Below, one piece after another: positions 22,739 to 36,700 of a stretch of DNA of 64,000 nucleotides. Numbering within the stretch: position 1 is the stretch's first letter; each line of letters starts with the position of its first letter. This DNA comes from Lophius americanus (lineage: Eukaryota; Chordata; Actinopteri; Lophiiformes; Lophiidae): assembly GCA_037951165.1 (NCBI GenBank), contig JBBDHG010000009.1, positions 10,381,001-10,445,000 of the forward strand, written 5' to 3'. The notes under the pieces were generated by a model that was given only the letters and a program-made list of their open reading frames with translations, did not search any database and was not told where the DNA came from. Position numbers and translations under genes: made by a program.

Positions 22739-24998
22739 TTTATTGTGCAAGCTTTAATAAGAGAGCATACAGATTCATGGCAATAAAAAGTTGGTCTGCA
22801 TGCTGCTAGTCACAGAGCATAAGCATCCAAGTATGTACATTCAAGTTTTTGACACAAATATAGGAAAGTGATAAACTTCTGATCAGACAGACAGATTTAC
22901 AGTACCACAAATTCTCCAACAGTGAGACAAAACATCCGAAATTGATTGCACATGCAATGTAAGCAGTAGTTTTCATAAATTGAATGTTACAAAAATACTA
23001 AAATCTGCTTTAAGAGGATATTTACAGTTAGGTGGCACCTACACTAAAAGTTCTTCCAACACCAGACATGGACGGAGAAGATGGACAGATCAGTAACCGG
23101 ATTATTATATAGTACCCGAGTGCCAAAGCAACAGAGATGACTTTGTGAAATTTGACAATGAGTGAATCAAGTCGCTTCTAAACCAAGCTTAAAGTTTAAT
23201 AAGGCCAAAAACCATATAGCCTTTATCCTAAAAAAGGTCCAAGTTTTATTAGGCTGTATGTGTTTAATTAATACATAATACCGTAATAACCGGTAGTTAT
23301 TAAACATAATAACTACCGCCATCTTCAGCTCACTTACTCCAAATTTAAGTGTATGAAAGACGAACACATTATATAATTTGAAGCCATTATAAGGTAAAGC
23401 AATACAAATTCGATTTTAAATGGCGATTTTAAAAGGAAAATTATTTTCATTACATATATTTTAAGCTCATGTACTCCAGGTCTATTTCAGTGCAGATATA
23501 TGCAAGAACCAGACTAATCCACAGCAATATAATCTGAAATATGTGACCAACACTGAGACAGGAGTTAGGAAGATTTCCCATCAACAATTTGTACAAAATC
23601 TAAATTAGACATTAAAACCAAGCAAACTAACTAATTAGAACAAAAATGGCATCAGACATTTGTCTGGCCTGTTTGGATTCTAGCGTTAAAATTTCCACAC
23701 CTGGGTTAACTTTTTGTGAGCAAGAGCATGATGTTTGTTAACTCTGCCTAGCTTTGCCTGTCTACAGAACTAGGGGCAAGTTTTCATTAAACTTGAAAGG
23801 CGGCAATATGGGCCAAGATTATTTTATTTAATTGTGAAACATATTTTGAGGCAGATACAATTTTTTTAAATTTCTGCAACTTGCAATTGTCTAACACAGC
23901 CGCATAGGGGTCACAAGCTAGCCGATCCGAAGCCCGCATAAATGAAAAGGTTGTTAAAGGAAGTGCATTCAACGTAAAATGTATACCAAATCAATGAAAC
24001 GAGATGATCCGCTTGCGAACCCTAACAGGAGGTGCCGAAAGAAGAGGAAGAGGCTTGTAAATGACTAGGATTGAGTTGGGCCTTTTTCTCCAGCTGGTGA
24101 GTGCAGTGAGAGAGAGGGAGAGGATTGAGGAATCCACAACACCGAGCGGAGATGGTGACATCAAGTGATTGTTAAGATTTTTATCTAAAGTCTGTCTTCA
24201 CACCCTGCATTGTTATTGGCTGGGTGTTATCCAAAGGCTGTTGAGCAGAATGACAAGCACATACGGAGGATCAGTGCGGATGGAGAACACACTTTGAGTT
24301 GGTCATAAGTGAAGGACGAGACCTGCAGCTATGTACAACCACATTTGAAATTATTGTAATACATTGGAAAACCTCCACACCTATTTGCCTTCGCAGATTT
24401 TCATATCTTTGGCCTTGGCAAAGATATGAGGTGTCCGAGTGCACCTCGTATTGAAATCTAAACTCTAGCCTTGCATTTGGTCACTATGAATTTAGCAATA
24501 ATTAAACAACCACAACACTGAGTATCTGAAAAGATTCAATGGAAGACATCCGTTTTCTTTTTAGTATGGCCACTTCATGACCATCATCATTATGGGAGCT
24601 GTGGATTGAAAAATCATCAAAACTGCATTATTTGTGCCCACAAATAACAGTGATGGTAACAAACACTAGCTTTGACTAATCCCAAAATGGACTTCTGTTA
24701 CAAAGGCAAGAGTAAAATGCAGTTCTGAAACATCTCAGGCGACCTGATTCTCAAAGAGCTACATCAGTATCTCCTTAACTAATACCCTCTTTAAATAAAC
24801 AAGAGAAACAGAGAACCTGCACACATATATTGATAAAGATAACATGTTTCTGAGAGTGTGAGTAATTGTTCTTTTTTGCCTCTGTCCAAGCCTCTCTTTT
24901 ATAGAGTTTTAAGGCAGATATAAAGGACTCCTATTTGAACAGATATACTCAGTCAACAAAGCTAAGGGGTTTTGCAAGCGAGGTGTGGGCTTTCGCTG
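22739..24998 (-). other. c2cd5: 3' UTR of C2CD5 with poly(A) signal at its end
   Basis: From the C2CD5 stop (24999-25001) to the first convincing minus-strand AATAAA (22744-22739) there is no other exon. About 2.3 kb of AT-rich sequence fits a long 3' UTR. It contains a small perfect hairpin (arms 23291-23301 and 23308-23318). The exact cleavage site is unknown; shorter forms are possible. Confidence 0.55.
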
Positions 24999-27900
24999 TC
25001 ATGTAGCACCATCTGCTCCGCTAGTGCAGGTTTGTCCCATATTTGAGGAAGTGGGTTCCTGGTCCGTTTCTTTGTCACAGATGACAGCATCACCACTCAC
25101 ATTAATGAGACACTGAGCCTATGGAAGGACAGGGTTACAAATTGGAAAGTTCATATAAATTTCACATCAAAATGAGCACATATAGGTCTATTCTATCGCC
25201 GGTGAAAATAGGCGATCTAACCCTTTCCCGTTAACAATAGAACAGCATCTCTGTTATTTCTGTTCTTGATGTGTCATGTTTGGGGTCATGAGCATGCTGG
25301 AAAATGGGGAACAGCCTATCAAAAAAAGGCTAAAATCATGTTATTTTTCCTAAGCTGATGATAACTTAAGATGTTCAATTTCAAAGAACATCTTAGCCGC
25401 ATTCCTGAAAAGGTACAAAAATTACTATGCCAACCGGTATGTCATGTTTACCTCTCATCATTGAACTCAGAAATGAATGAAAACTGTTCCATTTGCCACT
25501 GGGAACAGAAGTCAGATTTTTGTGGGTTTATTTTCCCAGTAAAAAAGGATAATAATAAATAAGTGTGACATGGGATAATGTCTAACACTGGTTGATTGTG
25601 TTTTCATATATAAAGAGACTGTAATGGATAAATACATCTTAGATCTGTTGTAGTGATGTGCATGTACCTGGTTCTTGTTTGGATTTTCCATAAACACACA
25701 CTCTTTCATGCTGTATGATACCACTGCATTTCCACCCAGGGCAGCTACATGGGCTCGAACCATCGCAAACACCTCTGCTATGAATGAATGGAGGAAGCCA
25801 CTGACCCCACCTTCCTGTAGGGGAAGGACACACATGTCATGTGAATTAATATGTGAACTATTTACACAAGATGGTACTGGGGCTTTTTTCATGTGTAGCA
25901 TATCTTTGCAGTTATACCTCCCGTAATGATGTTGTCTCTCTGATAAAAAACATGTTAATGATCCCAAGATATTTAATGATGCATGTCCCAGGGAGGAAGG
26001 AGAGTGGTGTCATCTTCACTACTGTGATTGAACTGCCCCCGAATGGGCGGTTAGGACGCAATGAGCGGGAACGTCCCTCAGGCAGCGGACTGGAGCGCTC
26101 CAATGATGAAACTGCATATTCAGAGAGAGCAGACAACAGGCCCGGAAGAAGGAGATATGAGAAGGAAACAACAGGAGAGAAGGGAGAAGACAAAAGGGAG
26201 GAAATGGAAATACCAGAAAACACTGAACAATAGTGAAAAATGTAAACGCAGATATAAACTTTAAATGCAGAAAAAATTAGAATGTGGAATGTGAGTGAAA
26301 AACTGCAATCTTTAGCTTGCCTCTGCACAGGAGTAAAACATTTCTAGACAGCATGTGAGGATGTCAGTTGTGTTTTAGGAAGATGTGTGACTTGAGATGC
26401 ATTGGTGTTGTATGGTGCCAAGACAATCAAGTGGAAAGCATGTGCTGCCATGCATCTCATGCAGTTGTGTCAAACGGACAAGACAGTTAGACAGTGTCTG
26501 CAGACAGACAGACAGACCTGGACACAGCTGTGTATGCTTACATGTGTAAGTAAAGTATTTGGAGTACAGTGAAGTACACGAGAGAATATTTGAATACTTT
26601 TTCCATTGTGAAAGGGGTTTGAGAAATGGAGACAAACGGAGACAGCCATGAGCTGAGCTGGGGACAATTACACCAGCCAAAGGGTGAAAGATGCACCACA
26701 ATCTTACTGCAAATTTACCTGATGTGGTTTACATCTATCACACCACGAACCTTCAGAGCCACACAGACTGAATTTCACTTATAGAGCATTGTACTAAAAG
26801 TCATACCACACCTAACAGAAAAGCATTGCCCCCAGCCCCTCTGTGATCTCTTCCACTTTCAGATTTGTGTACAGACAGTATAGCCTCAAATCATGTACTG
26901 TGTTCTCAGAGAAAGGTGATTCGCGGTTGTCAGTGCAGAGAAAAATCAAAGGAACTCTGCCAGTAACGGTCATCAAATTGAAGCAAGCGGAGTTTAGACA
27001 AACGTAAGGCAAAAAAGGGCTTCCTATTAATTTGACATCATGGTTAGCACGGATACAGGCGTTTCAAAGCCAAGCTGCAGGTAGTGGATCCATCTGAGGG
27101 GCGGGGCTTCTTCTTTGACAGTGGCTAAAAAGCTGGCGCTTGATTAAGGATGCTCCGCCCCCCAGCGGCATGCATAAAGGGTGTTTGAGTAAATGCGAGC
27201 ATTTGTGTAGGGTTTCTAATGAGACCGTGTTTGTGGGTATGATCACCAGAGTGTGCTAGAGACTGTGTCCTCCTACTTGTCTTAACTGATCCCCGCCTTA
27301 TGGTGTGAGCTTTCAGCCTAAGCAGCTCTAGCCAGGTGCTGCATCTGTCTGCAAAGGAACCGTAATCAACGGAGGCAGCTGGAGAGAACACACACACAAA
27401 ACCCAACATACAAAAACGCAACAGCAAAGACAACAAGAGAAGAAAAACAGTAAAAAAATAAAATAAAAAAAATAAAAATGAATCAAGACAAAGAAGAACA
27501 AACAGAAAAGAACAAAAGTGGATGAGGCTTGGGAGCTGTGCAGGATAACAACTCTGTCCGAGACAGAAGAATAAAAAGGTCAAATCAGGGCAGTGTAGTA
27601 GTTTTGGTAGTGGGGCGTTGGGTCATAAGAAGATACTTGGGGAGAATAGGACTTACCTCTGGGCGAGATGTTGGTTGTCTCAGGGACACCTGTCAAATAA
27701 ACACAGACAAACATCACAGTCTAGTTTGGTCTTCGAGGATGCAGAGTATGGCGCAATTATTTACCCTCATCATGCTACCGTAGCATGTGACACCCAGTTA
27801 TTCACCTACAGATATAACAGACATTGTATAGTCATTTGTTGCTAGAGAGCTACTGTTCCTGTGTTCATTTCATGTGAATGGAGGGTAAGCCCTACTGCTT

Positions 27901-30735
27901 TAGGCACATGACATTTAATCTAGACAATATTGCAATGCAATCTACGTTAACATCAACCATTGGGCTATGACACACCACCTGTTTATTTACCTGGTGAACA
28001 AACCAAAACAAGCTGATTTTGGCAGAGTTTTGCAGCTGGGGTGAGTAAAGAGACTTTACCTAAAGTGTTAGTGGAGGACATGGGCAATGACCGTTAGTAA
28101 GATAGGATAGAGGAGGTAGTGAGGGAGCATATTTTGAAGAAGAAAAAAAAAGTTTAAAAGCTACCAGAGATTTTGGATGTCTGAGTGCTTGTGGATGACA
28201 AGTCTGCACACAACTCCAAGGGAAATTGCAGCTGCTCCTCCGGCTCACTGCTTCCTGAAAAGACACACACAGAATCACTGTGTACTTAAGTGGGATTTCA
28301 AACACACAACCGAATGGAAGTGAATTTTCACAAATGGGAAAAGCTGTACCCAGTTTAACAGGGAAATATCAAATACAGTACCCAACCCTGTTTATTATCT
28401 TTGCATTTAAACTTGAGTTCGTCAAGCAGTGCTGCAAAAGAAACCACACATCCAGTTGCATTCATGCAAGGTATTAATGACTGTCAAGTTTCTTATTTTT
28501 ATCTCAATTTGGTTGAAAATTAAACGTTTAAAACTTATCCAAAACTTAAATAATCTCTGTTAACAAGACATACCTTTGGTGATGGGCTTGTCCGTTAACT
28601 TCTCCTGAGTCTGATCTTTGTCAAACGTCATGGCAACAGCTGTCACTGCGACCTATAAAGACAGATAGAGGTACAACAGTCATGTTTCAAAGAAAAACAT
28701 TTCAATTCTTTTGTTCATGCAATTTCCAAAATCAAGGATGTCCTGAATCTTCTCACCTGTATAAGATCTTCCTCTGGCACTGCTACAGTAAAGTTGAGAT
28801 GGCACAGGCAGCAGGGGATCATAGACCGCAGCTTGAAGTAAAAACTCTGCAACAAACACAGTGAAATGACTAGTAGCTCCTCATTGAAGACAATACTGAA
28901 CAGTGTATGATAAAATCTAAACATTATTTTTTACTTATCATTCATAGTATCTTACCTTTAACAGATTCTCACACAGGTCAGTGAAAATCTTATTTAAGCC
29001 TTGGTTTGTAAGATTGGCATTACTCAACCTGAAGACCCTCACCGATGTAAACATCTGGAAGACGGAAACACATAATATAAACTAACAACAGCTACCTGAA
29101 GAGGACCTATCGACCTGACATCCTCCAACAATGGCATTGGTGTATGACATATCCCAAATTCTTTTGGTAAGACAAGAGTCTATTTTTTTTTAATATATGC
29201 TGTGGAGAAGATCACCATTCTTCAGCCTCTCCTTAAAATCAACTTAACATTGATAACTGAGATAAATACTACCTTTGCCACACTTGTTTTCTGACGTCTT
29301 TCCTTTTGTTATATCTGGCGAATGATGTGGGCACTGTTCTGTCTGAAGTACAAGATAGACTGACCCGGTAGATTTGCTGACATTGTAAGCATATAATTAT
29401 CCTGTTGTATCTGAATGGAAAGATTCTGAGATCAAACTCGCACCTTAGCATGTTGGGATCTTCTCTGTTATAACAGATCTGTCTGTAATAAACCCATATA
29501 TCTAAGAAAGATGAGTGAGTCTCCTCAAGTTAATTCCTTTTCCTTAAATAATCTGAAGATAAGATTTATTTTCGTCATTGTCCCTTAGTGGAGGATCTGA
29601 GCTGCTAGAGACTATAGTTTCTGTGGGAGATATGCACCAGACAGCATGACTACCGTTCAGAGTCAACGAAAACAACATTCTTCAATAGTAAAAATGGAGA
29701 ACATTTTTCCACAGTAACAGCGCTGTAAAATACAAAATATAAATATAAAACGTCAAATCTACTCACGGTCAATATACAGTACCAGTCAAAAGTTCCCCCA
29801 TTTGCTTAACTGGGAAAATGTATCAATGTTTCCATGGAAACATACCATATGAATCAAAATGAGTTTAAAATTCTAAATAACATGAGGCACAACTATGTAA
29901 AATGGCTAAAAATGTTGTATAGTTTGTTTAAGCTAATATGCATTGTCTGTGAAACATCTTCTTCGATAACAGAAGTGATGTTACATTATGAAGACTTACT
30001 TGTACTCCTGATGTCCAGTTGTATATCCCAGGCATGACCTCAGTGTTGCAGCTGTAGAAGCCTGTAGAGGAAAAAAAGTTGAATTTGAACAGGTAAGACG
30101 AAAAGAGAGGAATTATAGTTCTATGAACCGAGAACTAATTGGAAGATTACTGTGCATGTCCAAATTGCATGATGATGTAGCTAATTGCCGCTAAATCAGC
30201 AGATTGAACATACCTGAAGGTGTGACGGCATCAGTGAGAAGAGAGTGGATGTCCTCCACAGTATCAGTGTCATCAATCTATGTAAATTGAGGAAATTATG
30301 TCCATTGACTTTGTCAATACTATCCAGAAATAGTTTTTATTTTTATGTATGCACACCTCCAGGACAAAGGCGTCCTTCTTGCCATGGGAGAGATCCAGTT
30401 CTGACACTTCGTCTGAACTTTCTGAATGGGAGCGGAAAAGTCTGGATCGTTGCCTCGGCTCAGGAATTGGAGAGCCCACCACTTCTTCTGGTTGCTCCTG
30501 CAAGCAGAGAGAAACGGAAGGCCTGAACAAATGCAAGTCAAAGTGAACACCACAACAGCAGCCTTCATCATCATCATCATCATCATCTGTCCAGACTGCA
30601 GAGCTAGTAGAAAGACTGTTAATAACACACCACAAGCTCACAAATAATAAAGTCAGCAATCGACTGCTCGACTACACAGACTGGTGTTAATTTGAATATG
30701 GATCTGGAGAGGTGGTGTGACAAGACACAAAACAC

Positions 30736-30770
<35 letters not shown>

Positions 30771-33700
30771 CAAATGTGTAGAGATGAGAAAGTAAACATT
30801 CATAATGGTCCAGGTAGGTATTTCAGGAAGCAGGCTTATTGGAAACTCTTGAGATGGTTAAGCCTGAGATGAAGGAAACTCTGGCTTTTCTGTTCAGAAA
30901 GCAGGATATGTTCAGCTTTCTGGTTCACATATCAGGTACCGTGTTAACTTATTCAGTGAACCTAACTTGCTTCCTGGCAGGTTTAATTCAAGGATGGGGG
31001 AGAAGCGTCCTCATGAAATATAAAATTCCTCCAGTGAGCTTGCTCTGTGTCCACCCAGGATTAACTCAGTCTTTAATTTTTGTCGCATTCCGCCACCATG
31101 TCACACACAGTATTCAAAGATAATACTGTGGAACTTGTAAATACGTTCACTCAAGCATCAATTCCCTCACACGTCAGTATTCTCTCCTTCTCTGGTGAAG
31201 CCGAGTTCTTCGTTTTAAAATAAATATAATTCTGTGAGGGCATTACAACTTCCTGCTTAATCAGCGGAAGTATGGCGACCATTCATATCAGCTGTTCTAG
31301 AAATCAGATTTCCCGAATTTCTCATTTCCGTCTTGGACAAGCTTAAGCTCAGTCACTAACTCAGAGTATGTTAAGCCCACTTCTTGAAATACCCTCCAGG
31401 TGATCTACAGAGGGTTACACATCGTCCTGCTCCCAAACGTCCCCAGTTAAGAGCAGTTAACCAGTTATACTATGAGTGTTGTAGTATTGTGATTAATGTA
31501 GTGAAATATTTTTCATGCTTTGCTGTTTCTCACAGCTAAAAGTTAGCTAAAAGTTGCTGTGCTCAGTACCATGTTTATGCCGCAGAACGCTTCGGGGTCC
31601 AGGGCAAATAATTTCTTTAACGACCAGAGAGAGAGATTTGTGAGTTTATCATGATCCACAAAAGAACAGAACATAATTGAATTCAGTACAGAGGAGAGAA
31701 TCATACCTAAAATGACGGTTATGTAAAGGAATCCTGACATTGTGTAAAATGCAAGTGTATTTATATAACACTATGTGAAATTAAGGAACAAATAACTGTA
31801 AATATTATTCTGATATCTGACATTCAAGGCCTACAAACATATTTCAGAATCTAAAATTTGTCTTAAGATACGGCTACATAAATATTCTAAGGTTCATACG
31901 GGTAAATTGCATACAACTCCCAATTTCAAACCATGTGATTGAAATCAGTTCTCAAATCTTTTCATTTTAAATCACATTGGCTGTTGGCATTAACAGGATA
32001 CACAATTTCCCACTTCACACTCTTGCTACAGTGGTGTTGCAATGAAATGCTATAGAAACCTAATAAGGAGTGACGGTTTCTGTCCTTGCATGGGATGTGT
32101 CTCTCACCGGAGGATTTATTTGATGGATCTCTTTGTTCTTCGCAATGGTATCATTGATCCTTTTCTGGATAGTCAGGATGTGTTGCTCATTGCTCACGTC
32201 ACCAGGAGTCTTGCCTGCAATTTGGATGCCCCCTGGGGCTGGAAGGGCTGTTAAGTACACTCCTGTAGCAGACTGAGCACATACATATAAACATTTTAAG
32301 CATCCTTTTGTTGCACACAACCATATGTGCGTTTAAGCTATTAATCTAAAAATGTCAACCTACAGCAAGACCCAGCAGCATGTTCTCTCCAACACTGATC
32401 TGAATATGTAAACCAAAGAGAGCATTCATGCTTCGCAGCTTCAATTTGTTCATCAGCTGAGTATGTAGCTCATATTCCATAAAAGGTAGCAGGTTGGAGA
32501 TGGCCGTTGCATTGATTTCACCTTGGGCCTTCTTTTTTAAACGACAGAGTCTAAAAGAAAGCAAAAGTTGTCATTAAATGGTAAATGGACTTTACTTATA
32601 TAGCACTTTTCTGGTCCGCTGAACATTTCAAAGCGTTTCAGAACACAAGCCAGCTTTCACCCAGTCACATAAACATTCATCAGGAGCGGTAACCACTAAA
32701 GCCCACATTCACGAACCAATGGAACAGCCCTTGGGAGCAACTTTGGGTTCAGCATCTTGCTCAAGGACACTTTGACATGACAGAAGGTGACCAGTCATGT
32801 CAAATTGGCCCACCGTCATCCCACTAACTCACTTTAATCAGTGTTTTTGAAGCAAGGTTTCATTTTGGTAAGCATACCATTCAAAATATATTCTGCAACT
32901 GGGAAAACAGAGATATATACCATCTATTATTATTATTAACTATTATTAGTTAATCTATAATATTTATAGTACATTGGAACCATATAACTGAGGATTTTTA
33001 CCTAGCTTGGATAAGGCAACCCTTCCCTGTGACAGCTGCTTCTGGTGGCAGGTCAATGGTTGTGAATAGCACATCAGGAACCTAGAAAAACAAATCAATT
33101 ATCAGCTTTTATTTGTAAGATTACCAAAAATCACCAAGCTGCAAATAAAACTGTATGCAAATCACATCTGAGTCATTGATTTAGGTAAACAAGAAAAAAT
33201 ATTCAAGACCTTTTGTCGCCTGCAGTGGTAACAGTAGGTGAGTTGGGTGGGAAATGGCATGTTGAGTTCATCATATGGGATGTGACAGAAGCCACAACTT
33301 GGGGGAGATGGCTCCTCAAACCTTCCAAACAACACACACCATCTGGTATCAGTTGTACATACCAGTCTATGCTGCAGCACTATGAGCTGTGTACAGTATC
33401 TATCTGATATTATCAGTCAGTTGTTGTAGTCTCTGAATGACAACAACCTGTGGTCAGCGATTCCAATGTCGAGGCAACCCTCGCGCATATATCGAGGATT
33501 CAGGATGGCAGCTGTGCCTGATGCTGACAAGATACACACCTCCTCACTAAAATGAGGGGAAATGGACCGATCATAAGAGAAAGAAATGGAGATGTAGGAG
33601 AACAGAAACATGTGACTTTAACATTTTTCCATGTGTTCTATTTAGTAGTGCACTACATACCAAATACTAGTGCTCTCGCTATACCCAACAACAGCATGGC

Positions 33701-36700
33701 AACCAAGAGCTTTGGCATGAGATTTGATCTCCTGGCGAATCTCCTCCCACCAAGCATCACGAGTCTCTGGCTCATCTGCAAAACATAACATTCTGAATCA
33801 AACAGATGGTTTGAACAATCTGACTTAATACTTGTCTAGCTAATGATAACTGAAGGTTGTAAACATAGTTAGATGATGACATACTGCTCAGACAAGTACG
33901 AACAAGAAAAGACAGTTTTGATTTATCGGAAAATAAGCAGATGGCAGACAGTACAGTTTGTATTTTTTGTTGGCAGGTTTAAATGTAGTATCAAAGTCAA
34001 AACCAACCATCAGTTTGTGAAACAAAGTGAAGATGAGGATGGTTTCCTGAGAGACTTAAAAGGATGATGAAGGCAAAGATTAGGCTAGTCATGTGTGTTC
34101 TCAATAGAATTTCTTGAGTGGACATAAGTTGAAATGTATCATCTCCCTCTTTTCTAAATCTCCTTGTCAGAAGTCTGTGGTGGGCTTTCCTCTACAGAAC
34201 CCTTGCTGGCTTGCAAAATAGTATTTACATAATATCTACACATAAACAGAATCCTCTGATGAGCGAGAACTAATTGCTACCCTTTTGACAAAGGGTTTGA
34301 ACATAAAAAGAACGAGCCTTCATCATACTGGCTAAAATATGGGTGTTTTAATAGTCTCATGAGGCTTTAATCCAATACCAACTCTGTTTTGCAAACATTG
34401 CTCAGAAGAGCCTGCTAATTTCTGGTTGCGAGTTTAAACTCACTCAATGGGTAGCTATGGATAACTTAAAGAAACCATATGAAGAAACAAACATTACAAG
34501 TATTGAGCAGTCCCCCATGATACCCTGAGAGGGCTAAATCCAGATCACCCCCCAGAAAGAGAAGAACTCCACTGCCAGGAGAGACGGGGAAGAGGATTGA
34601 GTGAGTTGAAAAAAATTGGGAGATATACTGAGGAGATGAATGTCAGGCTTCAGGCCAAAGTGTGTTCCTTCAAATCAGAAGAATGTCACACAGGCGGAGG
34701 CTCACCAACGTGCACGCTCATGACCATGTGTACGCCCATGGGCAGAAAAGGGCCATGTTCATTCATCAACTTCCAAAAAATCTACTTTTTAAGTTAGAAA
34801 ACCCTGAATGATATCCTCCTTTTACCAGGCACATATCTTTCCTTCCATCCTAATCACACATGCAAAATCTATTTTTCATTTTCCTCAATTGCAATCCAGT
34901 CAATCCACCAGCTTTCCATGCATCCATCCATCCCACCTTTTTGCTCTCTCTCTCTTTCGGTGTGAATATGGCCCAGTGAGTTAGGGACGCACATGCCCAG
35001 TCAGTGGCTCTCTGTCACAGAGCAACCTCCTAAACCTCCTCTGTTCTAGACAGGTTTGACCACAATGCTGATTCAGGAAGCGTTATAACAGCGCTTGGAC
35101 AACATTGAAGTAGAGCTGCAGCTCTTCTGTGTAGCAGGATGAGCTGGGAAGGGGGTTCAGGCTAGGCTGGATGTGGTGCGGACAAAGCGCATGCTCAGCT
35201 CAGCTCCCGACACACTCAAAAAGATTGAAGTGAGGAGAATGGCAGCTAACTGAATTCAGTAAATTTCAATGAAACGCTATGCAGCTGATGTTGAATTTGT
35301 GTATATTTAATGTAGTTGGTCTACAACAGTAAGATGTCAGTGTTTGGTGTATTTTAAGAGGTTCAACTTCACTAAGCTGCCAAGACTCCCATGGGTGAAA
35401 GCAGTAAAAGGGGGAAAATACCTGCAGTGACACTATTCCAGTCTAGCAGTTTGTATGAGCGCGTGTTATCCAAGGCTGGGCCAGAACACACCGTTAGTAC
35501 AGAAAAGAGAGAAAAAGAAAAGAACAGATAGTCTAACAACAAGCGCAGCACAACAGCAGCACTTCAGAGTCACTATGCAAAGACACACCGCACATCACAG
35601 TCACCATACAGTGATAAGACAAACTAAACTGAGGCCTTCAAAATTAATTCCCACTCAGGCAGGGAATTGCTGTCAGAGTGGGAATTGACAAGGAAAATAG
35701 GAGCATAGAGATAAGTAAAAACAGCTGGCCGAAACCTTGAAGACGTAGGAAAATAAAAAGTTAAATTATACAAAATAAGAACTTGCGGTAACAATCTAGC
35801 CCTATTATAGTTTTGTTACGTAAAATGTGCCCTGTGCAGTTCGATTTATTGTAAATAAACATGACGTTAACATTAACAGCTACAAGAATGAGCCAAAGCC
35901 ATGTCCTACATATAAACATGGAAATAAAAGGAAACAGAAAAACAGCAGAGTCCCCAAATAGAAAAAGGCACTTCTTTGGGGTATGATTGATGAAAACACA
36001 AATCTTTGTGAAAACATATCAAAACATTTGCAAGTTATACTTCAGAAATAAATATGAGGGACAAAGTGACGGACACATGGTACTCATACCCATATGCCCC
36101 TCCTTATTTTGTTCATGGCGAAGGATAAAAATGTATGCATATGTGGGATGATTTCATAAAATCCCTAAGAGAAGAATTTTCATATTCTTCATATTACTGC
36201 ATCAACTTTCCTTATCATACTTGTGTATGCTTAATATTGGATTAGGATTGCCTTCTAAAACAATTTTGTCATAAATCATTATTGCAAGCATGTCTTACAG
36301 TACATGTCAAATTGGATTTTCAAACAGCATGGATAAGCGGTTGTAGCTCAGTGTTTAGAGCGGTTATCTCCCAATAATCTCGCAAATCGGAAGGTAGCCG
36401 GTTCGAGTCACACCGGGGTTTGCTTGTCATAGGGTCCTGGAGGAAGGCCCTGAAACTCTAGCTCCCCGGGGCGCTTCAAAGGGCCCGCCCACTCAGTGGT
36501 TATATATGACCCTCAGGGATGGGTCAAATGCAGAGAAATAATTTCAATATGTTGTACTGTGTATGGGTTTATTTATATCGATAAGGGATTTCTTCTTCTT
36601 AAATTTGACACTTTGAGCAATACAATTTAAAAAAATCGTACTCTGGTGAGACATCATTCTTCGCATCTGAGAGTAAGACTATTTAAGCAAACTCATCTCA

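Noticed and set aside
36338..36412. Possible tRNA gene with good A and B boxes
   Set aside because: The cloverleaf acceptor stem does not close and the sequence runs into a SINE body and tail; a second related copy lies nearby.
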